Source of the DNA: Rhodospirillales bacterium
Lineage (GTDB): Bacteria; Pseudomonadota; Alphaproteobacteria; Micavibrionales; Micavibrionaceae
Assembly: GCA_023898785.1 (NCBI GenBank)
Contig: CP060239.1
Location: 558,001 to 622,000, forward strand
Length of the DNA: 64,000 bases
Reading direction: 5' to 3'
Under the pieces are notes generated by a model. The model worked only from the letters and a program-made list of their open reading frames with translations, had not been told where the DNA came from and ran no database searches. This document shows, piece by piece, positions 44,035 through 52,896 of the stretch. A program made the position numbers and the translations under genes. Positions within the stretch are counted from its first letter, which is position 1; each line of letters begins with the position of its first letter.

Positions 44035-44815
44035 TTTTCAATCCGTCGTAGGCTGGTTTGTAGCTAACGGGAAGTTCTTTTAAGAGTGTTTGGTAGTCCA
44101 TGTGCAGAGACAGGCTGCTGAGGATGACTTCCGAGGCACCAATCTGTTCGTTGAGGCGATAAATTGTTTTCAAATTGGCGTGTACAGCGTTTTGATCCTG
44201 ATTATAGGCTGCGGCGTCAACGATCCAGGTTTTGATGCCGCACAGCGTCTCAATGGCCTGCTCGTCCAAATCGTGCATATCAAGGCTGTACGCGATGTCA
44301 CCAAAGCGATAGCCAACACTTTGTATGCTGCCGTGATCCTGAATGAATGGTATGAAATTTATATCGCCGACAGTTTGTAGCTGGCCGAAATGGTTTTGAG
44401 TGAATTCATGCGGCTCCAGCATCGGTGGATAGAGATCGATTTTACCGCCATCAAACATATAAGCGAAACGCCATGATAAATCCGAAAGAGCTTCTTTATT
44501 TCCATATACTGGAACACGTTGTTTATTGCGGAAACGGATAATACGCAGATCATTAATGCCGTCTGTGTGGTCACTGTGGCTGTGCGTATAAAGAACAGCG
44601 TCGATTTGACGAATATCCTCACGGTTAATTTGTGTGCGAAAATCCGGCCCTGTATCGATGATCAGCGTTGTTTCGGCGCTTTGTACCGCGAGGCTAGAAC
44701 GCGACCGGACGTTTTTCGGTTCATTTGGATCACAGTCCCCCCAATAATTACCGATGGCTGGAACACCCGAAGAGTTGCCGCAGCCGAGTATGGTGAGGGT
44801 TAATTTTTCACTCAT
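44024..44815 (-). CDS. Metallo-beta-lactamase-fold hydrolase (PhnP-like)
   Basis: A 263-residue MBL-fold protein with the metal motif YTHSHSDHTDG, ILGCGNSSGVPAIG at the start and metal-binding His/Asp later (IQDHGSIQSVGYRF, SLDMHDLDEQA). It is of the PhnP/RNase-Z-like group annotated as phosphodiesterases. It overlaps tatD by four bases and is last in the rlpA-to-tatD block, the typical alphaproteobacterial arrangement. Confidence 0.88.
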   Translation of the reverse strand: MSEKLTLTILGCGNSSGVPAIGNYWGDCDPNEPKNVRSRSSLAVQSAETTLIIDTGPDFRTQINREDIRQIDAVLYTHSHSDHTDGINDLRIIRFRNKQRVPVYGNKEALSDLSWRFAYMFDGGKIDLYPPMLEPHEFTQNHFGQLQTVGDINFIPFIQDHGSIQSVGYRFGDIAYSLDMHDLDEQAIETLCGIKTWIVDAAAYNQDQNAVHANLKTIYRLNEQIGASEVILSSLSLHMDYQTLLKELPVSYKPAYDGLKISV

Positions 44816-45606
44816 AGAGTTTTGGCCCTGGTGAAAAGCTGGTGGAAATTCTGAGACGTGCGGGCGGCAAAGTTTTCTGTGTTTTGATCGAGCAATGTGG
44901 CGAGAAATTCGCCGGTGTGCCTCACATAGGCCGGATGATTAGTCTTACCGCGATGGGGAACAGGGGCAAGAAACGGCGCATCGGTTTCAATAAGAATGCG
45001 ATCTAAGGGTACAGTTTTAGCTATTTCCTGAAGTTCGCGGGCGTTTTTGAAGGTTACAATGCCGGAAAATGAGATGTAAAAGCCGAGATCAAGGGCGGCT
45101 TTGACTAAATCTGGTCCGGAACTGAAGCAATGCATGACGCCGCGGAGCCGTCCATTACCCCCCTCCTCTTTCAAAATGCGCGCTATATCCTCATCAGCAT
45201 CGCGGGCATGGACGATCAGTGGCAGGTCGGTGGCGATGCAGGCACGGATATGTTTGCGGAAAGATTCTTCCTGGGCATTTGGGGGGCTGTAATCATAGTA
45301 AAAATCAAGGCCAGTTTCGCCGATACCGATGATATTGGGGTCAGAGGTGGCCAGTTCTATGAGTTTTTCTTCGGTGATGGCTTGTTCTTCTGGTTTGCCC
45401 GCATCATGCGGATGGGTGCCTATGGAGCACCAGACATTATTACGGGCGCGGGCGATCTTGAGAATTTGCGGAAATTCATCTGATATGCGGCAGCAGATGG
45501 TGGTGAGTCCATCAATCCCCCGCCCCAGCGCTTCATCGGCAATTTCAAGCGGATCTGCGCCATTGAAGCGTTCGTGGTTTAGATGACAGTGGGAGTCTAT
45601 CCACAT
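44812..45606 (-). CDS. tatD: TatD-family metal-dependent DNase
   Basis: A 264-residue TIM-barrel hydrolase. Metal ligands are visible in IDSHCHLNHERF, GIGETGLDFYYD, LPLIVHARDAD, GVMHCFSSG and ILIETDAPFLAP. TatD proteins are 3'-5' exonucleases active on DNA or RNA. The ATG overlaps the last base of metG; the gene overlaps the MBL gene downstream. Confidence 0.93.
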   Translation of the reverse strand: MWIDSHCHLNHERFNGADPLEIADEALGRGIDGLTTICCRISDEFPQILKIARARNNVWCSIGTHPHDAGKPEEQAITEEKLIELATSDPNIIGIGETGLDFYYDYSPPNAQEESFRKHIRACIATDLPLIVHARDADEDIARILKEEGGNGRLRGVMHCFSSGPDLVKAALDLGFYISFSGIVTFKNARELQEIAKTVPLDRILIETDAPFLAPVPHRGKTNHPAYVRHTGEFLATLLDQNTENFAARTSQNFHQLFTRAKTL

Positions 45607-47171
45607 TACGCCGCTTCTTCTTCAACAATCCGTGGAAAGACCCCTTCGGGCTTGTTGATGGTGCAACCCGGCTTGAGAGTAAAGTCGGGGCTGATATGTT
45701 CGAATGTGCGTTCATCTGCCGAGGCTTTAAGCTGATTAAGCATCTTTTCGGCTGAATTTGGAACGACAGGCTGGACGATAATTGCCAAGCAGCGAATGAC
45801 TTCGGCCAGTACGTACAGCACGGTGTTCATGCGCGCCGGGTCCTCTTTTTTAAGTGTCCAAGGCGCTTGTTCATCGATATAGGCGTTGGCATCGGAAACA
45901 ACGCGCCAAATCGTTTCCAGAGCGCGGTGGATTTGAAAGGCGTTAAAGTTATCGCGCGTTTTATACAGCATTGTATTGTACGCCTTATCTAACAGAGCTT
46001 TATCAATATCACTGAAAGCGCCGGGCTCAGGGTATGCACCATCGCAGTTTTTATGGATCATCGAAAGCGTACGTTGGGCCAGATTGCCCAGTCCATTCGC
46101 AAGGTCGGCGTTGATGCGGGTGATGGCTTGCTCATGACTGAAATTTCCGTCCTGACCGTGAGGAATTTCACGCATTAGAAAATAGCGAATTTGATCAAGA
46201 CCGTACGTCTCGACTAATCCATCTGGTGAGAGCACGTTGCCGACTGATTTGGACATTTTTTCGCCCTGCACATTAATGAATCCATGGGCGAATACGGTTT
46301 CGGGAAGGTCGAGGTCTGCCGACATCAAAAAGGCTGGCCAATAGATACAGTGGAAGCGGATGATATCTTTGCCAATGACGTGGAACTGGGCAGGCCAGAA
46401 CTTTTGGTAGCTCTCGCTTTGAATATCCGGATAGCCAATGCCGGTGATATAGTTGGTGAGCGCGTCAAGCCAGACATACATGACGTGATCTTCATCACCG
46501 GGAACCGGGATGCCCCATTTGAGGCGGCTTTTGTGGCGGGAGATGGACAAATCTTTCAGCCCGCCTTCCTGCTTCACGAAAGAAATGATTTCGTTGCGCC
46601 GCGAATCGGGTGCAATGAACCCTGGATGCGTCTCGTAATATTCAAGTAATTTCTTAGTATAGGATGATAACTTAAAGAAATAACTTGGTTCTTCTACCCA
46701 TTCTACAGGCGTTCCATTGGGGGTGAATTTGGTGCCATTTTCGCTTTCTCGCAGCTCATCTTCGGCGAAGTATGCTTCTTCGCGGATGGAATACCAGCCT
46801 TCATATTTACCGAGATATATATCGCCTTTATCCTGCAGTTTTTTCCAAATGGCCTGAACGGATTTGTGGTGACGTTCTTCGGACGTGCGGATGAAGTCGT
46901 CATTGGAAATGTTCAAGGTTTCGGTCATTTTAATAAAGCTGGCTGCGTTTTTATCCGCGAAGTCTTTGGCGCTCATTGCGTTTTCTTCCGCGGTTTTGGC
47001 AACTTTTTCGCCGTGCTCATCGGTGCCAGTTAGAAAGAAGGTTTCACGGCCATCTAGACGTTGAAAACGGGCCATGACATCGGTGAGAATGCACTCATAG
47101 GCGTGGCCAAGGTGCGGCACGCCGTTGACGTAGGAAATGGCGGTGGTGATGTAAAATGGCGGTTTGGCCAT
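45606..47171 (-). CDS. metG: Methionyl-tRNA synthetase
   Basis: A 521-residue class I synthetase that charges tRNA with methionine. HIGH-like motif VPHLGHAYE at residue 14, TDEHGEK later, KMSKS motif as GEKMSKSVGN near residue 300, and an anticodon-binding helical C-terminus. The start at 47171 (MAKPPFYIT) has GGGAG seven bases upstream; ATG 47192 is an alternative. The insert lacks the four-Cys zinc knot, so it is the shorter type. No C-terminal tRNA-binding domain. Confidence 0.95.
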   Translation of the reverse strand: MAKPPFYITTAISYVNGVPHLGHAYECILTDVMARFQRLDGRETFFLTGTDEHGEKVAKTAEENAMSAKDFADKNAASFIKMTETLNISNDDFIRTSEERHHKSVQAIWKKLQDKGDIYLGKYEGWYSIREEAYFAEDELRESENGTKFTPNGTPVEWVEEPSYFFKLSSYTKKLLEYYETHPGFIAPDSRRNEIISFVKQEGGLKDLSISRHKSRLKWGIPVPGDEDHVMYVWLDALTNYITGIGYPDIQSESYQKFWPAQFHVIGKDIIRFHCIYWPAFLMSADLDLPETVFAHGFINVQGEKMSKSVGNVLSPDGLVETYGLDQIRYFLMREIPHGQDGNFSHEQAITRINADLANGLGNLAQRTLSMIHKNCDGAYPEPGAFSDIDKALLDKAYNTMLYKTRDNFNAFQIHRALETIWRVVSDANAYIDEQAPWTLKKEDPARMNTVLYVLAEVIRCLAIIVQPVVPNSAEKMLNQLKASADERTFEHISPDFTLKPGCTINKPEGVFPRIVEEEAA

Positions 47172-47211
47172 ATGTGTTACTCCCATACTCAAGGTACGTT
47201 TTAAACGTCAA

Positions 47212-48378
47212 TCAGGCCGCAATGATGGAAAAAGCCCCGAGCACTGCCTGGCGTTTATCCAGATTGCTGCGCTCTACGCGGTCGAAATGATGCTTCAAGT
47301 TCTCACAGATTTTGAGCAAGGTTTCAAGAGAAGATTGTCTGTGCAGGCGCTCGATAGCCTCAATATGCAGCGCTGTAGAGTCTATCGCGTGGCCGCGGGC
47401 CTTGGCGGTAATCATTTGCGAGAAAATCCAGGGCAGCAGCAATGCAAAGCTTTGATAGGATTGGTCGTGGCCACCTCTGGCCAATCCATCGGCGAGTTTG
47501 TGTACGTCTGGCCATGACCATTCAGGGGCGTAGTCAAACAGGGTGAGAATTTCACTTAATGTGTCGAGGCCACCTTGTTCGAGATAGTGTATTCCCGCTC
47601 CGGCGCTGCCTTCGGATAGATGGTAGAGCGTATCAAGACGGGTTGGTTCGAGGGTGTGGCCTTGCATTTGCAACAAATACTCAAAGCTTTCCTTAGATGG
47701 TGGTGAGAATGAAAGCGTACGCGTTCGTGAGCGGATGGTTGGGATCATCGCGCCTAGGCGATGGCAGATGAGGATGAGCACCGCGCGCGGTGGCGGTTCT
47801 TCAAGTATTTTGAGAAGGGCGTTTTGGGCGCTGCGGTTCATTGTGTCGGCATCATCGATGATGACGACGCGCCAGCCACCGTCTTTGGAAGCGGTGAGGC
47901 GCAGAAATGGATTGACCTTGCGGATGGAATCGACGGCAATGCTGCCTTTGTACGTGTTTTTGGCAGCATCATATTCGCGCTCTATAGTGAGCAAATCGGC
48001 GTGGCCGCCTGAGGCAACCTGGCGGAAAACAGGATCAGCGGGGTTGATGTCCATGGTTTCGAGTATGCCAGCCGGTTCGTCAGCAAACATGGAATTCTGA
48101 TTAGGGTCAGAAGCTTCGTGTTTAAGGAGTGTGCGTGCAAGACGGTAGGCAAAAGTGGCTTTACCGATGCCTTTGGGGCCGGAAAAAATCAGACCGTGGG
48201 GCATGCGGCCCGCGTTGATTTGCTCCAGCAGTCTGGTTTCAATGGATTTATGGTTCAGACAAAGGCTCATTTCACGCGGATGAGTGAGGCCTTCGGGCGT
48301 GGCAGCGTTTTCTACTTCCTGCTCTGCAATATCATTGGTTTCTGTTTCGGGGGGATCGGGTTCACCAAAGAGGTCCAT
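47212..48378 (-). CDS. holB: DNA polymerase III delta-prime subunit
   Basis: A 388-residue AAA+ subunit of the clamp loader. Modified Walker A GPKGIGKATFAYRLA, Walker B-like VVIIDDADTMNRSAQNALLKILEEPP (the classic delta-prime stretch), and sensor region RSRTRTLSF. Only weak zinc-motif cysteines are present. It lies between metG and tmk, as in many alphaproteobacteria, and starts 12 bases after tmk. Confidence 0.93.
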   Translation of the reverse strand: MDLFGEPDPPETETNDIAEQEVENAATPEGLTHPREMSLCLNHKSIETRLLEQINAGRMPHGLIFSGPKGIGKATFAYRLARTLLKHEASDPNQNSMFADEPAGILETMDINPADPVFRQVASGGHADLLTIEREYDAAKNTYKGSIAVDSIRKVNPFLRLTASKDGGWRVVIIDDADTMNRSAQNALLKILEEPPPRAVLILICHRLGAMIPTIRSRTRTLSFSPPSKESFEYLLQMQGHTLEPTRLDTLYHLSEGSAGAGIHYLEQGGLDTLSEILTLFDYAPEWSWPDVHKLADGLARGGHDQSYQSFALLLPWIFSQMITAKARGHAIDSTALHIEAIERLHRQSSLETLLKICENLKHHFDRVERSNLDKRQAVLGAFSIIAA

Positions 48379-48390
48379 TGTGCTGCTTCC

Positions 48391-49044
48391 CTACCTTGCT
48401 ATTTTCTCGCGGACGATGTCTGCGATCTGGTTGGAAACAACATCTATATCCTGCATGGCTGGAATGACATGGCAGCGTTCAGGCTCCTTTCCTGCTATTT
48501 CTAGGAAGCCGCGGCGCAGGCGTTTGTGAAATTCTATATCCAGTTGTTCATAACGGTCTTCGCGCTCTTTGACATTAAACTGTTCGGCAGCGAGGCGACG
48601 ATCGGAGCGACGCAAGCCTTCTTCAGGATCTATATCAAGAATGATGGTGAGATCGGGACCAAAATCGCCTAGGCTGAGAGCACCTATCTTTTCTATACTA
48701 TCTATATTGTGGCTGTGACCGTAGCCTTGATAGGCAATTGTGGAATCGGTAAAGCGGTCGCAGATAACGATTTTGTTGTCTTCGAGAGCGGGTTTGATGA
48801 TTTTTTCAACATGCATAACGCGTGCGGCGAATAGTAGCAGAATTTCAGCCGTTGGTGTCCAGTTACCGCCTTCGCGTTGGACAAGAAGATTGCGGATTTT
48901 TTCGCCTTCGGGAGTACCTCCAGGTTCACGGGTGGTGAGAATTTTTTGTCCGGTTTGCGAAAGTGTATGGGCAAGGCGATTGATTTGGGTGGTTTTACCA
49001 CTGCCCTCGCCGCCTTCGAATGTAATGAAGAGTCCTTTATGCAT
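48391..49044 (-). CDS. tmk: Thymidylate kinase
   Basis: A 217-residue kinase that turns dTMP into dTDP. P-loop is FEGGEGSGKTTQINRLA, the DR(F/Y) motif is CDRFTDSTIAYQGYG, and the lid has DPEEGLRRSDRR. It starts nine bases after the stop of dacC and is followed by holB. Confidence 0.95.
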   Translation of the reverse strand: MHKGLFITFEGGEGSGKTTQINRLAHTLSQTGQKILTTREPGGTPEGEKIRNLLVQREGGNWTPTAEILLLFAARVMHVEKIIKPALEDNKIVICDRFTDSTIAYQGYGHSHNIDSIEKIGALSLGDFGPDLTIILDIDPEEGLRRSDRRLAAEQFNVKEREDRYEQLDIEFHKRLRRGFLEIAGKEPERCHVIPAMQDIDVVSNQIADIVREKIAR

Positions 49045-49053
49045 TCAGATGTC

Positions 49054-50190
49054 CTATTTTCCGCCCAGTACCAGTTTGGCTTTGGCAAGTGTTTTAGCGA
49101 ATAAGCCAAGTTCAGGCACATCTTCGGCAACATAAAGCGGGCGGGTAATGGTTTCCATACCGGGAATTGTGATTTCCAATGCGCCGAGTTCCTGGCCTTT
49201 TTTCACCGGTGCGATGAGCGGGCCATTATATTTGACCTGAATATTGATGTTGGCTCCGGCCATTTTGGGCAGAGTCAGGAAGACGTCTTCGTCGACGCTG
49301 AGTCCAACCTGCGCAGACTGTCCCATAACGATCTGCGCGTTTTCAATAACCTCGCCGGCCTTATAGAGTTTTTTATTCTCAAAACGTTTGAGTCCCCATT
49401 CCAGCAATTTAGCTGATTCTTCAGCGCGGGCACGCTCGTCTTCCAGACCGTTGATCACGAGCACAACACGGCGACCGTTTTGTGTGCCGGAACCAATGAG
49501 ACCATAGCCGGCAGCTTCGGTGTGGCCGGTTTTGATGCCATCGGCGCCGATATTACGGTAGAGCAGCGGATTGCGGTTGGTTTGTTTGATGTTGTTATAG
49601 GTGAATTCCTTTTCCATGTAATATTTATAATAATCCGGAAAATCGTGAATAATGGCACGGCCCAGCGTAGCAAGATCACGCGCGGTTGAGTAATGTTCAG
49701 GATCAGGCCAGCCACTGGCATTGACGAAATGTGAGTTTTTCATGCCCAGCCCTGTAGCTTTATCGTTGATCATGTTAGCAAAGGCGTTTTCTGAACCGGC
49801 AAGCCCTTCTGCCAAAACGACGGTGGCGTCGTTGCCGGACTGGACGATGACGCCACGAATAAGATCTTCGACTTTTACGCGTTTATCGACTTCAACGAAC
49901 ATTTTGGAACCACCCATGCGCCAGGCTTTTTCACTCACTGGCAAGGTGTCGTTGAGGGAAATTTGGCCGTTTTTGATACTGTCGAAAACGGCATACATTG
50001 TCATAACCTTGCTCATCGATGAGGTGGGCATTTGCTCATCCATATTTTTTGAAAGCAGAACTGTGCCAGTCTCATAGTCGACAACAATGGCCTGTTTGGC
50101 CTTGGTTTCGATGGAGGCTGCATGCGCAGCCAGCACAGGCAGCCCACAGAACATTACAAGGCTTAAGGCAAGGGTGCATAATTTCAACAT
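49054..50190 (-). CDS. dacC: D-alanyl-D-alanine carboxypeptidase (penicillin-binding protein 5/6 type)
   Basis: A 378-residue exported peptidase that trims pentapeptides in peptidoglycan. A signal peptide (LALSLVMFCGLPVLAAHAA) starts at ATG 50190; the frame is open farther upstream but with no signal. Active-site motifs: SSMSKVM (SxxK), SGNDATV (SxN), IKTGHTEAAGYG (KTG). The C-terminal domain ends in a likely amphipathic anchor. The gene precedes tmk and follows rlpA. Confidence 0.92.
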   Translation of the reverse strand: MLKLCTLALSLVMFCGLPVLAAHAASIETKAKQAIVVDYETGTVLLSKNMDEQMPTSSMSKVMTMYAVFDSIKNGQISLNDTLPVSEKAWRMGGSKMFVEVDKRVKVEDLIRGVIVQSGNDATVVLAEGLAGSENAFANMINDKATGLGMKNSHFVNASGWPDPEHYSTARDLATLGRAIIHDFPDYYKYYMEKEFTYNNIKQTNRNPLLYRNIGADGIKTGHTEAAGYGLIGSGTQNGRRVVLVINGLEDERARAEESAKLLEWGLKRFENKKLYKAGEVIENAQIVMGQSAQVGLSVDEDVFLTLPKMAGANINIQVKYNGPLIAPVKKGQELGALEITIPGMETITRPLYVAEDVPELGLFAKTLAKAKLVLGGK

Positions 50191-50288
50191 GGCGATCCAT
50201 CTACTTTCATAGGGCGAATTTAAAAAACATGCCTCTAGAGTTGTAGATTCGCGCCGGAGAATCAACCAATTGCTTGGGAAATATTTAC

Positions 50289-51251
50289 TTAATCGGTTAC
50301 GACAATGGCATCGTCACGTCCGGCAGAGGCGAGCCTGGCGACAACCTGATTGGCCTGGGGTTCGTTTTGGAGAGGTCCGATGCGTACGCGAAAGTAGTTA
50401 CGACCATTGACAACAGCACGTTGAACATGTGCATCACCGAAGTCCTTGAGTGTGTCAGCAACGCTTTTGGCTTTGACAGGGTCGCCGAAAGAGGCAGCTT
50501 GTACGTATATGCTTTGGGCTTGTTGTTGTGTGGCGTGTCTTATAGCAGCGGATGCATGCGCGTTATTAAGGGGTATGGCTTCAACAGGTTGGAGTGCGGC
50601 GACAGTGTGAGTTTCTACGTCTGGTTGGCGTGTAGGCTGGCGAGATGACGGTACAGTAGTCAAGCGATGGGAAGCCGGCTGGTAGTTGCGTTCGTTCATA
50701 GCCACCTCCATTCCACGAGTTGAACGGCCCTGTTTGGCGATAGCGGCTGCGTGTCTGCTTTCTTTGGCCAAGACCTGAATTTTTACCCGCGCTGTACCCT
50801 GATTTTTAAAGCCGAGAAGCTCGGCGCCACGTTTGGAGACATCAAGAATGCGGTTCTTTGAAAACGGACCCCGGTCATTCACGCGGGCGATAATTGAGCG
50901 GCCATTTTCGAGGTTGGTTACGCGGATGAGTGAAGGCATTTGTAGAGTTTTATGTGCAGCGGTGATCTCGTACATGTCAAACGTTTCGCCATTGGCTGTT
51001 TTCTTGCCATGGAAATTAGGGCCGTACCACGAGGCGACGCCGGTTTGTTCAAAGCTATATGTTTCGCGCGGTTTGTACCATTGTCCTGCGACCTTATAGG
51101 ATGAGCCTACTTTAAACGTACCTTTGCTTTTGCTCGTTGCTGGAATAGGGGCTTTTTTAGCAACGTGGGAGGCAAGTTCAATCTCAGCGCAACCTGAAAG
51201 CAGTCCGGCATATAGGATTGTAATCAAGAGCGTGAGAAAGCGGCTATTCAT
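50289..51251 (-). CDS. rlpA: RlpA-family septal lipoprotein with SPOR domain
   Basis: A 320-residue lipoprotein. The start at ATG 51251 leads into TLLITILYAGLLSGC (lipobox LLSGC); a GTG at 51263 would add four residues. The double-psi barrel carries GVASWYGPNFHGKKTANGE and the catalytic-type VRVTNLENGRSIIARVNDRGPF. The end (about residues 245-320) is a SPOR domain that binds denuded peptidoglycan at division sites. Members are lytic transglycosylases acting on such glycan. Confidence 0.93.
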   Translation of the reverse strand: MNSRFLTLLITILYAGLLSGCAEIELASHVAKKAPIPATSKSKGTFKVGSSYKVAGQWYKPRETYSFEQTGVASWYGPNFHGKKTANGETFDMYEITAAHKTLQMPSLIRVTNLENGRSIIARVNDRGPFSKNRILDVSKRGAELLGFKNQGTARVKIQVLAKESRHAAAIAKQGRSTRGMEVAMNERNYQPASHRLTTVPSSRQPTRQPDVETHTVAALQPVEAIPLNNAHASAAIRHATQQQAQSIYVQAASFGDPVKAKSVADTLKDFGDAHVQRAVVNGRNYFRVRIGPLQNEPQANQVVARLASAGRDDAIVVTD

Positions 51252-51296
51252 GGTGATCTTCACTTCTTGGTTTTTAAAAAACTGTTTTAAGAGCGT

Positions 51297-52256
51297 TTAT
51301 TGTGCGACCTGATTCGCTAGCAATCCGACGGATGTAGCAAAATACGTGGACTTATTCCACCTCATAATAACATGATAATTATCATAAACCAAGAAAACCC
51401 GACCATTGAGGCCATCTGGTGCGACTAAAGAGGCTCTAATTCCGGGGGCTGTCGGCAGATTTTCTCCGGATGGTAATGTTATCCCCATGGTTTTCCATTC
51501 ATCGAGGCTCTTTTTGACTTTCAGACCGGTGAGGCTTTCAGGGAAGTCTTGGGGGATTTTGACCTCCCTGCCCCAACGCTGATCCGCTTTCCAGCCGCTT
51601 TTGCTTAAATAATTGGCGGTGGAGGCAAATACATCGGGCAGGCTCGCCCAGATGTCGCGGCGGCCATCGTTGTTTCCGTCAACGGCGAAAGCATGGAAGC
51701 TGGAAGGCATGAACTGATTTTGTCCCATGGCCCCGGCCCATGAGCCTTTCATATCGGCTGGTGAAATATGGCCTTGATCAAGGATTTTGAGGGCATACAT
51801 CAGTTCATTGCGGAAAAATTCCGCGCGGCGACCATCGTGGGCGAGTGTGGCGAGCGCTGGCACGACTTTAAATCCGCCAGTATTGGAGCCGTAATTGGTT
51901 TCGATTCCCCAGAGTGCAACGATATAGTTGGCAGGAACGCCGTATTTCCGAGCAGCGCGTTCTAATTCTGCGCGGTGTTTGCGGTACATAGTGCGCCCCT
52001 GGTCGATGCGCTGTTGATTAATCACCTTATGATAATATTCGTTGAAGGTCATGCGGCCTTCGGGCTGTTTGCGGTCAAGTTCGATAACCCGAGGAATAGG
52101 CTCAATGCCGGTGAGCGCCACATCGATGGTTTTGTTTGAGATCCCTTTGCTTGCAGCTTCATGGCGCAGATCTTTAAGCCATTGATCAAAGGGCTGGGCA
52201 GCCTGCGCTGATACAGGCAATAATAATGCTATCAGGAGAAACCGTTTGATACGCAT
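51297..52256 (-). CDS. mltB: Lytic murein transglycosylase (MltB type)
   Basis: A 319-residue exported enzyme that cleaves the glycan strand of peptidoglycan. Signal peptide FLLIALLLPVSAQAA; no lipobox Cys. The catalytic Glu lies in ALWGIETNYGSNTGGF, with AGAMGQNQFMPSSFHAFAVDGN further on. The C-terminal peptidoglycan-binding-like domain is short. It lies 33 bases from rlpA and could be transcribed with it. Confidence 0.93.
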   Translation of the reverse strand: MRIKRFLLIALLLPVSAQAAQPFDQWLKDLRHEAASKGISNKTIDVALTGIEPIPRVIELDRKQPEGRMTFNEYYHKVINQQRIDQGRTMYRKHRAELERAARKYGVPANYIVALWGIETNYGSNTGGFKVVPALATLAHDGRRAEFFRNELMYALKILDQGHISPADMKGSWAGAMGQNQFMPSSFHAFAVDGNNDGRRDIWASLPDVFASTANYLSKSGWKADQRWGREVKIPQDFPESLTGLKVKKSLDEWKTMGITLPSGENLPTAPGIRASLVAPDGLNGRVFLVYDNYHVIMRWNKSTYFATSVGLLANQVAQ

Positions 52257-52259
52257 CGT

Positions 52260-52799
52260 TTAGCTCTTTCTGTTTTTTCGCATGCTTTCGTCATGATACA
52301 GTTTTGACATGACTTCGAAAATAAAGGCTGTGCTCCAACCAAACAATATAAAACCATTTGCGGATTGAAATGAACTGATTAATCGCCAGTCCTCCCCCAA
52401 TACGACATCGCCGAAGCCTACGGTTGTGAAGGTTGAGGTCGAAAAGTACAGTGCGGATTCCATGTCAGGCAGCGCATCAACCATCAGATAAAAAACGGCC
52501 CAAATCCAAATTTGTACAATATGGGCCGAAAATACGCCCAAAACCGCGATTGTGAGCATGGCTGCTTTCCAAAGCATACGGAACCACATGAAAATCCGGT
52601 TGCTGTGTTCCTCCAGTGTGTACATCAGCCTATCCAGTGCCAGAGCGTGGATGAGCACCGTTAAGCCGATTAGAAAGGCGCCAATGGCAAATTGTATGAG
52701 CAAAATTTCGGCTTTCGTTGATATTTTTTCTGGACACAGACTTATAAATATCGCTAAAAAGTCATGCACTGACAAGTCGTCATCTAAAGGCTTGCACAT
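52260..52799 (-). CDS. Two-pore-helix potassium channel-like protein
   Basis: A 179-residue membrane protein with four hydrophobic segments (about residues 32-52, 75-97, 105-120, 155-172) and a potassium-channel filter, STFTTVGFGDVVLG, near residue 135. The paired helix-filter-helix at the C-terminus is the Kv-like pore; the first half has no voltage-sensor arginines. The family members are annotated as ion channel 2. It is 3 bases from mltB, possibly co-transcribed. Confidence 0.82.
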   Translation of the reverse strand: MCKPLDDDLSVHDFLAIFISLCPEKISTKAEILLIQFAIGAFLIGLTVLIHALALDRLMYTLEEHSNRIFMWFRMLWKAAMLTIAVLGVFSAHIVQIWIWAVFYLMVDALPDMESALYFSTSTFTTVGFGDVVLGEDWRLISSFQSANGFILFGWSTAFIFEVMSKLYHDESMRKNRKS

Positions 52800-52805
52800 A
52801 TTTAA

Positions 52806-52895
52806 GGAGGGATGGCCGAGTGGTTGAAGGCAGCAGTCTTGAAAACTGCCGTAGGGGTAACTCTACCGTGGGTTCGAATCCCACTCCCTCCGCCA
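52806..52895 (+). tRNA. tRNA-Ser (UGA anticodon)
   Basis: A 90-nt gene starting GGAGGGA and ending TCCCTCC-G-CCA, which pair as the acceptor stem, with encoded CCA. The D arm (TGGCCGAGTGG), anticodon arm GCAGTCTTGAAAACTGC with anticodon TGA (52840-52842), a long variable arm and GGTTCGAATCC of the T arm are all present. The long variable arm identifies class II, and the UGA anticodon reads UCA and related serine codons. Confidence 0.96.
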
Positions 52896-52896
52896 T